NCBI GenBank assembly: GCA_964627805.1
Contig: CAZVLA010000031.1
Span: 1 to 64,000 of the forward strand
Length of the DNA stretch: 64,000 nt
Direction of reading: 5' to 3'
Source of the DNA: CAZAMI01 sp964627805
Lineage (GTDB): Archaea; Thermoproteota; Thermoprotei_A; Sulfolobales; NBVN01
The notes below the pieces were generated by a model. It was not told the origin of the DNA, did no database searches, and was given only the letters and a program-made list of their open reading frames with translations. The stretch's first letter is position 1; the number at the start of each line of letters is the position of its first letter. Made by a program: the position numbers and the translations under genes. This document shows positions 53,270 to 61,562 of this stretch, one piece after another.

Positions 53270-53839
53270 CTATCCCTTAAGCTTAATAGTAAATACATCT
53301 CTATAGACAGGTCCCTGAGGTCTTAAGATACTCTGCTTAAGCTTCACCATAGTTACTGATGTAGTACCTAGCTCAACATCAGTGTAGGTTTGGAAGAAGT
53401 TGCTTAAGCATCTGGGGTCGTAGCCCCTGCTCTTTATCCTAGCTATAGTTATGTGAGGAACAAATTCCTGCCTCTCAGGCCTTACTATAGTATTTAAGCA
53501 CTTATCAAGTAACTTACGTAGAAGCTTAAGCTCATTAACACCTTCACTAACGCCTACCCACACAACCCTAGGTCTTGAAGTACTCGGGAATGCACCGACA
53601 CCTCTTAGTACTATTCGAAAACTACTGACCTCTTCGCACTTCCTTAAGCAAGACTTAATACTAGGTATTAAAGCCTCGCTAACCTCACCTAAAAACCTAA
53701 TAGTTAAGTGGATATTCTCGTCTTCAACAGGTTTTATACTCCTAACATCACGTACGCAAGAAAGTAACTCGTTCTTAAGGGATATTACCTTACTTAATAC
53801 GTTACTATCCTCAATCTCAACAGCTATAAAAAGCCTCAA
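53270..53839 (-). CDS. thpR: RNA 2',3'-cyclic phosphodiesterase (ThpR/LigT)
   Basis: 189 residues with the two HxT motifs of 2H phosphoesterases: NIHLTIRFLGEV near residue 42 and FVPHITIARIKS near residue 127. It opens 2',3'-cyclic phosphates on RNA. It is immediately upstream of cca, consistent with a role in tRNA end metabolism. Confidence 0.94.
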   Translation of the reverse strand: MRLFIAVEIEDSNVLSKVISLKNELLSCVRDVRSIKPVEDENIHLTIRFLGEVSEALIPSIKSCLRKCEEVSSFRIVLRGVGAFPSTSRPRVVWVGVSEGVNELKLLRKLLDKCLNTIVRPERQEFVPHITIARIKSRGYDPRCLSNFFQTYTDVELGTTSVTMVKLKQSILRPQGPVYRDVFTIKLKG

Positions 53840-53904
53840 CCTACCACCTTATGTCTAATCCTTAAAGGCTTAAAAATAGCTTACTTAATAATGAAGTGGG
53901 AAGC

Positions 53905-53999
53905 GGGGCCGTCGTCTAGCTTGGCTAGGATGCCAGCCTGGGGAGGAATCCCCGCCGGAACGCTGGTGGTCCCGGGTTCAAATCCCGGCGGCCCCACCA
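53905..53999 (+). tRNA. tRNA-Pro (GGG) with intron, CCA encoded
   Basis: Acceptor GGGGCCG/CGGCCCC, D stem GTCT/GGAT, T arm with TTCAAAT, discriminator A and CCA at 53997-53999. The anticodon stem CCAGC (53933-53937) pairs with GCTGG (53962-53966), leaving 24 nt between, 17 more than a normal loop. A 17-nt intron at about 53944-53960, after position 37, gives loop CTGGGGC and anticodon GGG. Small shifts of the splice sites leave the anticodon unchanged. Confidence 0.88.
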
Positions 54000-54011
54000 T
54001 AGATTAAGTAT

Positions 54012-54188
54012 TTAAGTACTAACGTTGATACCTAACTTACTTATGATGTCCAAAGCCCTCTTAACAGCTTCTTCAAGGGTGTCTGCTGATACGTTCAAGA
54101 TGATGTTCGTTCCCTTAATCCTTACTCTAAACCTCTTTTCGTTATTTATTATGTATTCCTCAATCAGCTCTAGCTCGATATTCTTCAA
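54012..54188 (-). CDS. Small conserved-looking protein (58 aa)
   Basis: From TTG 54186-54188, after GGGGGTTACGTACC, the minus strand encodes 58 residues: KNIELELIEEYIINNEKRFR, then KGTNIILNVSADTLEEAVKR and a helical end with stop at 54012-54014. The strand-helix pattern and the SADTLEEAVKRALDII segment look like a genuine small alpha/beta protein. It fills the gap between tRNA-Pro and pcn. Function unknown. Confidence 0.6.
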   Translation of the reverse strand: MKNIELELIEEYIINNEKRFRVRIKGTNIILNVSADTLEEAVKRALDIISKLGINVST

Positions 54189-54254
54189 GGTACGTAACCC
54201 CCTACTTGAATACTAATTCCTAAAGTATTTTAAGGGGATGGAGATTTACGTACT

Positions 54255-54319
54255 TGATGATGAATGCCCTATCCACTAAGTTAGATTAATTCTAATGCGG
54301 AAAGCGACCCCGCCTGATC
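54255..54319 (+). ncRNA. Possible C/D-box sRNA
   Basis: Plus strand C box ATGATGA (54257-54263) and D box CTGA (54314-54317) are flanked by TTG/TCA that could form a short end stem. The spacing of 50 nt is longer than the 40 nt of the other two candidates, and the inner boxes are weak (CTAA as D'). It lies in the gap next to the 3' end of the pcn gene on the other strand. Confidence 0.4.
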
Positions 54320-55082
54320 ATGCTCTAGGAGCTATCCAGAACACTACTTTAGACCCATCATCTACTGATAAAGTTATCTTCATAGGTAATGCAGGACCAA
54401 ACTCCACTAACGCTATGTCGGCTACGTTAAATGATGCTGATATTGACTTAAGTAAATCTACATCATACTTGCTGCTTACCATGGACTCGCTAGACTCTAA
54501 ACTGTATAACGGCTTATCAAGAGCTAGTGACTCCTTAAATTCCTTACCTTCAGATCGGGATGATACCTCAATGACTCCTTCCTTATAAACTACCTCAAGC
54601 TCGTCACCTACCAACTTAGCGTCTCTAACTAACTTCCTAAGGTCATCAGTAGCTATTTGAAACCTAACGGGTAAGTCTAGCTGTAGTGACTGTACGGGCT
54701 CAGTGCCTGCTTCACTTATTTCTATGTCATAAGCCCTCTCAGTACCTGTTTGAGTGTTTGTTAAGATTAACTTAAGGTATCTCTCACCCTCACGATACTC
54801 CAGAGTAACTGTGTCCCTTCTGAGGGCCCTCCTCACCGATTTAAGCATCTGATCTCTAGATGCGGTAACCGTAGTCTCGTCACTCACCTCGAAAGCCTCA
54901 AAAGCTGCGTTAGGGATAGTTATCTCAACGAGTATGTTCTTGTCGGGGCTTAATGCCCTTATTAAGAAGTACTCATTAGTGACTTGAATCGGTACCTCAC
55001 CCAATGGCTTAAGTGCTCCTTGCATTATCTTCTTAAACGTAGCCCCATTAGGGTAAGTCACTCTAAACAACCTACTCCCCAC
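54318..55082 (-). CDS. pcn: PCNA-type DNA sliding clamp (paralogue 2)
   Basis: 254 residues. FRVTYPNGATFKKIMQGALK, RALSPDKNILVEITIPNAAF and LPMKITLSVDDGSKVVFWIA fit the clamp fold. It differs strongly from the paralogue at 20271, as expected for subunits of a heterotrimeric crenarchaeal PCNA. A third subunit is not in the window. Confidence 0.92.
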   Translation of the reverse strand: MGSRLFRVTYPNGATFKKIMQGALKPLGEVPIQVTNEYFLIRALSPDKNILVEITIPNAAFEAFEVSDETTVTASRDQMLKSVRRALRRDTVTLEYREGERYLKLILTNTQTGTERAYDIEISEAGTEPVQSLQLDLPVRFQIATDDLRKLVRDAKLVGDELEVVYKEGVIEVSSRSEGKEFKESLALDKPLYSLESSESMVSSKYDVDLLKSISASFNVADIALVEFGPALPMKITLSVDDGSKVVFWIAPRA

Positions 55083-55305
55083 TATTAATTGGCATTAAAT
55101 TGAATAATAAAAGTACGCTACCTTACACCCTTGCTCAGACGTCCATACTCATTAATCTAGTTACTTAGGTGCCTTAGTACTTAAGGCTATTTTAGGCACA
55201 AGCTTTTCTCATTACTTTATTCATGTTCAGGCTTCATTAGGAATGCATTATTAGCTATCTGACTGGTTTCATTGGTGATTAGTATTAACCCTCTGCATCT
55301 GATAA

Positions 55306-55713
55306 CTACTTTACGGTTAATGATATGAGAATGGAGGTTGAGGTATGTAAAGTATTAAGCATTAAAATCAAAAGTAGCTTTCGTATATAAACTGCTTCGT
55401 TACTAACTCTAGTTTTCCCCTTTATCCAAGCACTGAAGAGGTAATTTTCTACTATGGGCTGGCTAAGCTCATAGATAGTATTAGTTACTTCCTTAACTAA
55501 CGTATTCCTATCTAACCCTTTAGTATACATCTTTACTGCCTTCATTAGTGATTTCATGAACCTATATGCTAGCAACACTAACTTCATGTGACTATCATTA
55601 TCTAGAGGAGCTATCCTACCAGTTATCGTTACATGCGTTACCTCTGGGTTTCAGTACTTCTCAGCTATAACCTCCTCGATAGCCCTAGATATACTAAGAG
55701 TAAAGGAGTTAAC
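55306..55713 (-). pseudogene. TnpB-like transposase, N-terminal remnant
   Basis: The minus frame from about 55713 reads SFTLSISRAIEEVIAEKY, then TGA, then NPEVTHVTITGRIAPLDNDS and MKLVLLAYRFMKSLMKAVKM, ending at 55306 after about 135 codons. An in-frame stop and the sudden end show it is broken. The pattern resembles the N-terminal part of crenarchaeal IS200/IS605 OrfB (TnpB) proteins, but without the catalytic core the call is tentative. Confidence 0.45.
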
Positions 55714-55748
55714 TGTAGGATAATTAGGTTAAGTTCTTAAAAGGGATC

Positions 55749-55904
55749 TACTTCATCACCATAGTAATAGCGAGATATGCTTTGGAGTACGGATTTAAAG
55801 TGTACTTAGTGAGCCTAGTGTGCACCTCTAAGGTGGGAGAGAAGCTAGGAAAAGAGCTTGGTTTACGACAAAACATACGGTATCAGCATGCAAGTTGTAC
55901 TTAA
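55749..55904 (+). pseudogene. TnpB-like transposase, C-terminal remnant
   Basis: About 51 open codons on the plus strand read YFITIVIARYALEYGFKVYL followed by CTSKVGEKLGKELGL. This resembles the C-terminal end of TnpB-type transposases, where a TSK stretch follows a strand and helix. The N-terminal remnant of the same kind of protein lies back to back on the other strand, so an insertion here was rearranged or inverted. The rest of 55083-56094 shows no other gene. Confidence 0.45.
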
Positions 55905-56094
55905 AACAAAAGGGTAACTAAAGTATTACCAAGTACCCATAGCAACTAAAAGAACTAAGCACTACTCATCGAATGGTCTAAATCGAGATTGTTTCTACTG
56001 CTGGAAACGTGTAAGGAGATACTCTAAGTACGATTTCCGGAAGCACCAAAATATAAAGTATAGGTAGCTACTAACGTATAAGTGGGGGGCTAAT

Positions 56095-56466
56095 TTGGTG
56101 TTAACGCTTGAGAAGTCCTTCATGGGGTACTTATTCATTAGAGGACCTAAGGATGAAATCCTAAGACTACTGACTTACTTAAGAGATCAAAAAGGTAGGA
56201 GGACCGAGGACATTGATGATACTATAAGGATATTAAATAACTTCAACGTGTTCTATGAGATGGCTAAGAAGAAGTTTAAGGACTACATATCACCTAGAAA
56301 GAACGAGGGTGACTTGATCAGGGGTTTAGTGACTGTTGATAAAATAAAATTAATTAAGAGTGAGAGGGGTGATGAGGCAATAATAATATTCGATAAGAGA
56401 GTTGATGAGGAAATGATACGTAGTTCTGCTAAGGAATTAGGAATCGAACTTAATACAAATTACTGA
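56095..56466 (+). CDS. Hypothetical protein, 123 aa
   Basis: Starts at TTG and encodes an alpha/beta protein with a charged centre (GYLFIRGPKDEILRLLTYLR, then YEMAKKKFKDYISPRKNEGD). No family recognised. Convergent with the Rpo13-like gene, one base apart. Preceded by a TATA-like ATATAAAG about 45 nt upstream. Confidence 0.65.
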   Translation: MVLTLEKSFMGYLFIRGPKDEILRLLTYLRDQKGRRTEDIDDTIRILNNFNVFYEMAKKKFKDYISPRKNEGDLIRGLVTVDKIKLIKSERGDEAIIIFDKRVDEEMIRSSAKELGIELNTNY

Positions 56467-56467
56467 A

Positions 56468-56776
56468 TTACCTACGCTTCCTCCTCCTAGAGACCTTAGC
56501 TCTAGATACTTTCCTAACTAGTTTACTACGTACTTCACTAATTATATTAACGGCCTCATTGATATCTAGCTCCCCTAAAGCGGCTTTCCTAAGTGTATCA
56601 CCCACGGTTATCATTACATCCAAACTAACATCATCTATGGATGTTGATGGTGTTGTTACCTCCTCTTCAGTAGGTAAGTACTCTTCAGCGCTGCTTTCCT
56701 CCTCACTAGTCGTTGTTGCCTCCTCTGTTTCCTCAATGGCGCTAGCCTCTGTCTCTTCCTTTTCTTCGGTACTCAT
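56468..56776 (-). CDS. Probable RNA polymerase subunit Rpo13
   Basis: 102 residues in three parts: an acidic, Ser/Thr/Glu-rich first half, a helix-turn-helix-like middle (VSLDVMITVGDTLRKAALGE, DINEAVNIISEV), and a basic tail (RKVSRAKVSRRRKRR). This is the architecture of Rpo13, the crenarchaeal polymerase subunit whose tail contacts downstream DNA. Sequence identity in the family is low, so the call rests on architecture and size. Confidence 0.55.
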   Translation of the reverse strand: MSTEEKEETEASAIEETEEATTTSEEESSAEEYLPTEEEVTTPSTSIDDVSLDVMITVGDTLRKAALGELDINEAVNIISEVRSKLVRKVSRAKVSRRRKRR

Positions 56777-56799
56777 TACTATCCCTCTTTTAACATCAA

Positions 56800-58638
56800 C
56801 TACTCGCTAATATAAGTTTTAATATGGTATACTACCTTTTCGCTTTGGCTAACTACTAGCGCCGATCCTTGACTTAAGTTACTAAGAAGCTCCCTAATAT
56901 TTTTAATGAATTCCTCATTAAGTATTGATTTTATGAAGCCTATATACTGTGATTGGAGAAGCGAGGGAAGCATTATTACCCACTTGAAGTTAGATAGGGG
57001 TGCTTCGGGTATGTCATGTAAACTCTGGGTGATAGCTACTAGGTTTAAGTTGAACTTTCTACCCTCCCGTAGTATCTTAGTAATTATGTCATTACCTGAT
57101 TTAGTTATGAAGTTATGTGCTTCCTCAAATACTATAACGTACCTGTACTTAGGGTTCTTTCTTAAATTATTAAACAACATCCTAGCTAAAACTTCTGTAT
57201 AGACCCTAATTAAGTACTTATTACTAACTGTACTCAAGTTAATTACTACGTTACGGTTCATGATGTCCTCGGCATTGATCCACTCATAACTCTTACCTGC
57301 AACACCCCGTAGCTGTGTAAGGTATGGTATGAGGGATTTTAATGTACTGGGATCGACACCGTATTTACTACATAATTCCTTATCCTTAATAACGTTATTT
57401 ATTAAGGATATTAAATCATCTACTGTGGGATTCTCGCTAGTATTGAGTAGCATCAGCAGTACCTTCCTTAGGTTATCTAACTGTATATCCCCTAACCTAA
57501 ATACTTCAGCTAATATACCCGTAATTTCCTCCACGAGTATTTCCTTATCATTTATACCTAAATTAAGAATGTTAATCTTATTTACCTTAGGGTTTAACTT
57601 GAATGCATTAAGCTCAAGGTATTCCCCATGTACATCAAAAACTAAGTACCTTACGTCACTCCGGTCACTTAATTGCCTTAGTAAATACCTAACCAAGGTC
57701 GTCTTACCTGATCCAGTAGCTCCTACTACTAATACATGATTGTTTTGCCCCCTACCTAACTCAATACATAATTCCCTACTTAGTACTTCCTTCCCACCTA
57801 CTGCATCAATTACCTTACCTAGGCATATATCATACGTAACCTCCACTCCCTTACTCCTAGTAATTAACGAATAAGCTTGTCTTGGAGTAGCTAGGGCAAT
57901 GATTAGTAACGGCATCGAGAGTGGTATGAAGTAAGTAATTAGGGATATTAGAGCGTACCTACTAGCACTTTTACTTATTCTTAAGCTTAATGTACCTGAA
58001 GCACCCTTTAAAGCGCTGATGAAGATCGTCACTACTAAAATAGTAATTAAGGAAATTACATAGGGATTGATTCCTAAGTACGTGACGTTAGTAACTACGT
58101 AACCAGCGAGTAAGGGAGCGTACATCGGAAATAACTTATTGAGCACTAGGGTAATTACGTAATAGGATATAAGTACTAAGCCTACTAAACCTAGGAGCTC
58201 CGTAGCTAGGTCCTTAATACGTAGTACAGGTTTAGTTATTAACCTAATTCCTTTAGAAAGTGATTCCATCATATACGTTTGAGACCCTTTCTTACGTAAC
58301 GCAAATAAAACAGCTACTGAATACGACACTAAACCGATTAGTAAGTACTGAAGTATGAAGTGAATATCGGTATTCAGTAGTACGTAGGCAGATCCAGTAA
58401 CTATTAAGGTAATCGATAGTACCTCAAGTAGTGTAACGTAGGTATTACCCAAGTAGCCGCATATAAAACCTATAATTACTATAAAGAAAAGTAAGAGGGT
58501 GTTATACGTAGTTATACTTATGGCACTATTACTGAATGTTCTTAGTACGATTATGAAGAGAACTAAGTTAAACAACGTTAAGATCACTAACGATAGGGCT
58601 TCCCTAATGTAATGACTACCCTGATTTACTTCCATCAT
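56800..58638 (-). CDS. Membrane-anchored HerA/VirB4-type ATPase, CedB-like
   Basis: 612 residues. The first 250 contain about eight hydrophobic segments (around 14-33, 47-64, 69-88, 93-113, 149-167, 172-190, 193-210 and 229-250). A HerA/FtsK-type motor follows: Walker A GATGSGKT at 306-313, FDVHGEYLEL at 334-343, Walker B YVIVFEEAHNF at 500-510 and an arginine-containing REGRKFNLNLVAITQ. CedB of the crenarchaeal DNA-import (Ced) system is a membrane-bound HerA/VirB4 relative, and this is the best match. CedA-type membrane genes are not adjacent. Other membrane HerA-like pumps are possible. Confidence 0.7.
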   Translation of the reverse strand: MMEVNQGSHYIREALSLVILTLFNLVLFIIVLRTFSNSAISITTYNTLLLFFIVIIGFICGYLGNTYVTLLEVLSITLIVTGSAYVLLNTDIHFILQYLLIGLVSYSVAVLFALRKKGSQTYMMESLSKGIRLITKPVLRIKDLATELLGLVGLVLISYYVITLVLNKLFPMYAPLLAGYVVTNVTYLGINPYVISLITILVVTIFISALKGASGTLSLRISKSASRYALISLITYFIPLSMPLLIIALATPRQAYSLITRSKGVEVTYDICLGKVIDAVGGKEVLSRELCIELGRGQNNHVLVVGATGSGKTTLVRYLLRQLSDRSDVRYLVFDVHGEYLELNAFKLNPKVNKINILNLGINDKEILVEEITGILAEVFRLGDIQLDNLRKVLLMLLNTSENPTVDDLISLINNVIKDKELCSKYGVDPSTLKSLIPYLTQLRGVAGKSYEWINAEDIMNRNVVINLSTVSNKYLIRVYTEVLARMLFNNLRKNPKYRYVIVFEEAHNFITKSGNDIITKILREGRKFNLNLVAITQSLHDIPEAPLSNFKWVIMLPSLLQSQYIGFIKSILNEEFIKNIRELLSNLSQGSALVVSQSEKVVYHIKTYISE

Positions 58639-58693
58639 TTTATCAGTAGATTTAAGAGTAATAAGAGCTGGTATCTATGGGTACGCAGTATTC

Positions 58694-61513
58694 ATGACCA
58701 GTAAGAGCAGTAGGGCAAAGGATGCGGTCGTAAAGAACTTAGCATCTAAGATACTTAGTAAGTTAGGATATAAGAAACTGACTGAAATTCAAGTTAAGTC
58801 GATACCTTTAGTACTTAAGTGTAGGAATGTATTGATAATAGCACCGACGGGTTCCGGAAAGACCGAGGCTGCTTTACTACCAATAATAATCAGCTTAATA
58901 ATCAGGAGACTAAGTCCGATTTCGGTTCTCTACATCACACCACTTAGGGCATTGAATAGAGATATATTTAGGAGGTTAATTAAGCTATGTAGTGAGTTAG
59001 GTATAACGGTTGATATTAGACATGGAGATACGCCATACAGGGCTAGGAAGAAGATAGAACGTAATCCTCCGCAAATACTAATAACAACACCCGAAACGTT
59101 CTCATATATTCTCATATGCGATAAACTTAGAGATTACTTAAGGAATGTTGAGTGGGTAATTATTGATGAGTACCACGAATTAATTAGTAGTAAAAGAGGT
59201 ACTCAGCTCCTACTAAATATATCAAGGTTAGAGCACCTTAAAGGTAGGTCTGTAAGAAAGATAGCGCTTTCAGCTAGTTTAGGTAATGTTGATAAAGCTG
59301 CTGAACTACTCTCACCTAGTCGTGATGTTTGTAAAGCTGTAGTACCCGGTATTAGGGAATCTGAGATTAAGGTGATTAACGTTACATCCTACTGTAGCTA
59401 CTTAAGTAATGGCGGGTCATGCGATAAGGTAGGTGTTATCGCCGATATAATTAGGAAATATCGTAAAGTTTTGGTATTCGTGAATACGCGTGATGAAGCT
59501 GAATGGTTAGGTTCTAGACTTAACTCATTAGGCATTAACGTTAGGGTGCATCATGGGAGCTTATCGAGAAAGGAGAGGGAGGAAGTTGAGTACTTACTAA
59601 GGGAGGGATTAGTGAATGCTGTAATAGCTACATCTAGTTTAGAGTTAGGTATTGATATAGGCGATATAGATCTAGTAATTCAAGTTTCATCACCCAAACA
59701 AGCAGTCAAGTTACTTCAACGTATAGGGAGGTCGTTGCATGGTGTAGGTACTGTAGCTAGGGGTGTTATAGTTACTGATGACTTAAGCGATGACATACTC
59801 GAGTCTATAGTTTTGGCTAGGAGGGTTAAGGCAGGTAATATAGAGGATCCCATACCATTCACTAATTCCCTAGACGTGCTAGCGCATGCAGTGGTTGGTA
59901 TGGCGTTGGAGAGCAATGGTATTGACATTAATGAATTATATGATGTGATTACGAAATCAGTACCTTATAGAGACCTTAGTTATACTGACTACCTAAAATT
60001 AATTGATTTCTTAAATACTCATGGATTAGTGAAGTTGAGGAATAGTAAGGTATTACCTACAGGTAAAGGTAGGCTGTACTACTTAAGAACCACGATGATC
60101 GTTGATACAGGTAAGTACTCAGTAATTAATGCAGTCACTAATGAAAAGATAGGTGATCTTGATGAGGACTTCATAGCACTTAATGTCGAGCAAGGTAAGT
60201 CTTTAGTACTTGGGGGTAGGGTATGGACCGTACTGTCAATTGATGACGAAGGCAAAAGAGTGTTTGTTGAGCCTTTAAATGTGGAGGAGGCTATAATACC
60301 TTCTTGGACTGGGGAGACAATACCAGTAGATTATAGGGTTGCAAGGGAGGTTTGCAGATTAAGAGTGTTAATTGGCGCAGGCCACATACCTAGTTATTAT
60401 GTAGATTTAATTAGTAATGACGTACTACGTACTGTTAGGAACATACTGAGAAGTCACTTAAGTAAGGGGTACGTAATACCTCACGATAATAACGTCACCA
60501 TCGAGATTATTAGGGGTAAGAGGCCATTAATAATACTACATACTTGCTTAGGCACTAAAGGTAATAGGGGACTAGGTATCTTAATTTCGTACTTAATTAG
60601 TAAGTACCTAGGTACTCAGCCTTTAATGAAGATTGATGCTTATAGAGTAATCATTGAGGTACCTATGACACTTTCAGAAGGTTACGTAGCTAATGTATTA
60701 AGTACGGTAATCGAGGATCTTAGGGGTAGTAATGTTAGGAACTTAATCCTAGAGGCAGTAAGGAGTACTAAGCTATATGACTTAGTAGTTAGTAGAGTGT
60801 TAAGTAGGTTAGGTATTGTCAGTAATGAAATGCCTAGGAACATCGTAAAGACCTTAGTCAGGAGATATAGAGATGTTGATGTAATATCTGCTGAGGCACT
60901 TAATGAGGTAATGACTAAGTACGTAGATATAGATGCGGTAATGAGGTTTATTGATGTTGTCACTAAGGGTAATTACAGGCTTTACATAATTAACGAGCCG
61001 TCGCCACTGGCTAGTGAAGGACTTAAGTTAACTATATACTACGACAGAATTAAGTCTCAGATAATGCCTAAAAACGTAATTATTGAGTTGATGAAGCGTA
61101 AAATAATGAGTAAGGAAGTAACGTTAGTGTGTATGTCATGTGGTTACCTCTGGAAGTCAAAAGTAGCTGACCTACCTGAGAGGGTAAAGTGCCCTAGATG
61201 TGGTTTATCTCTTATTGCATTAAGTAACCTTGATGTTAATAAGGTACGTGAAATAGTTAGGAAGGGTAAGGAGGCGGGATTTAGGTATAAATTTGTGTTG
61301 AGTGATGAAGAGAGAAAGATATTTGAGAAACTCATAGATATTGCTAAGTTAGTGTTGATATATGGTAAGAGAGCTGTGATGGCGTTATCATGTAGAGGCG
61401 TAGGTGTTAATAACGCCAAGCAGGCACTGTCAGTGTTTAATGATAATGAGTTCTTTCTAAAACTCTACGAGTTAGAGAGGAACTACTTAAGAACAAGGAA
61501 ATATTGGCACTAA
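58694..61513 (+). CDS. Lhr-type superfamily 2 helicase
   Basis: 939 residues. RecA domain 1 has IIAPTGSGKTEAALLP (motif I), YITPLRALNRDIFRR (Ia), TTPETFSYIL (Ib), IIDEYHELISSKRGTQLLLN (II, DEYH where Lhr usually has DEIH) and LSASLGN (III). Domain 2 has VFVNTRDEAEWLGSRL, TSSLELGIDIGDIDLVIQ and LQRIGRSLHGVGT (VI). The C-terminal part has a zinc site, CMSCGYLW and CPRCGLSL. Lhr enzymes unwind or process branched DNA and RNA. Confidence 0.92.
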   Translation: MTSKSSRAKDAVVKNLASKILSKLGYKKLTEIQVKSIPLVLKCRNVLIIAPTGSGKTEAALLPIIISLIIRRLSPISVLYITPLRALNRDIFRRLIKLCSELGITVDIRHGDTPYRARKKIERNPPQILITTPETFSYILICDKLRDYLRNVEWVIIDEYHELISSKRGTQLLLNISRLEHLKGRSVRKIALSASLGNVDKAAELLSPSRDVCKAVVPGIRESEIKVINVTSYCSYLSNGGSCDKVGVIADIIRKYRKVLVFVNTRDEAEWLGSRLNSLGINVRVHHGSLSRKEREEVEYLLREGLVNAVIATSSLELGIDIGDIDLVIQVSSPKQAVKLLQRIGRSLHGVGTVARGVIVTDDLSDDILESIVLARRVKAGNIEDPIPFTNSLDVLAHAVVGMALESNGIDINELYDVITKSVPYRDLSYTDYLKLIDFLNTHGLVKLRNSKVLPTGKGRLYYLRTTMIVDTGKYSVINAVTNEKIGDLDEDFIALNVEQGKSLVLGGRVWTVLSIDDEGKRVFVEPLNVEEAIIPSWTGETIPVDYRVAREVCRLRVLIGAGHIPSYYVDLISNDVLRTVRNILRSHLSKGYVIPHDNNVTIEIIRGKRPLIILHTCLGTKGNRGLGILISYLISKYLGTQPLMKIDAYRVIIEVPMTLSEGYVANVLSTVIEDLRGSNVRNLILEAVRSTKLYDLVVSRVLSRLGIVSNEMPRNIVKTLVRRYRDVDVISAEALNEVMTKYVDIDAVMRFIDVVTKGNYRLYIINEPSPLASEGLKLTIYYDRIKSQIMPKNVIIELMKRKIMSKEVTLVCMSCGYLWKSKVADLPERVKCPRCGLSLIALSNLDVNKVREIVRKGKEAGFRYKFVLSDEERKIFEKLIDIAKLVLIYGKRAVMALSCRGVGVNNAKQALSVFNDNEFFLKLYELERNYLRTRKYWH

Positions 61514-61562
61514 TAGCAACTATCAAAGTATTTCTACCCCTACAACATAGAATTCAAGGGTT

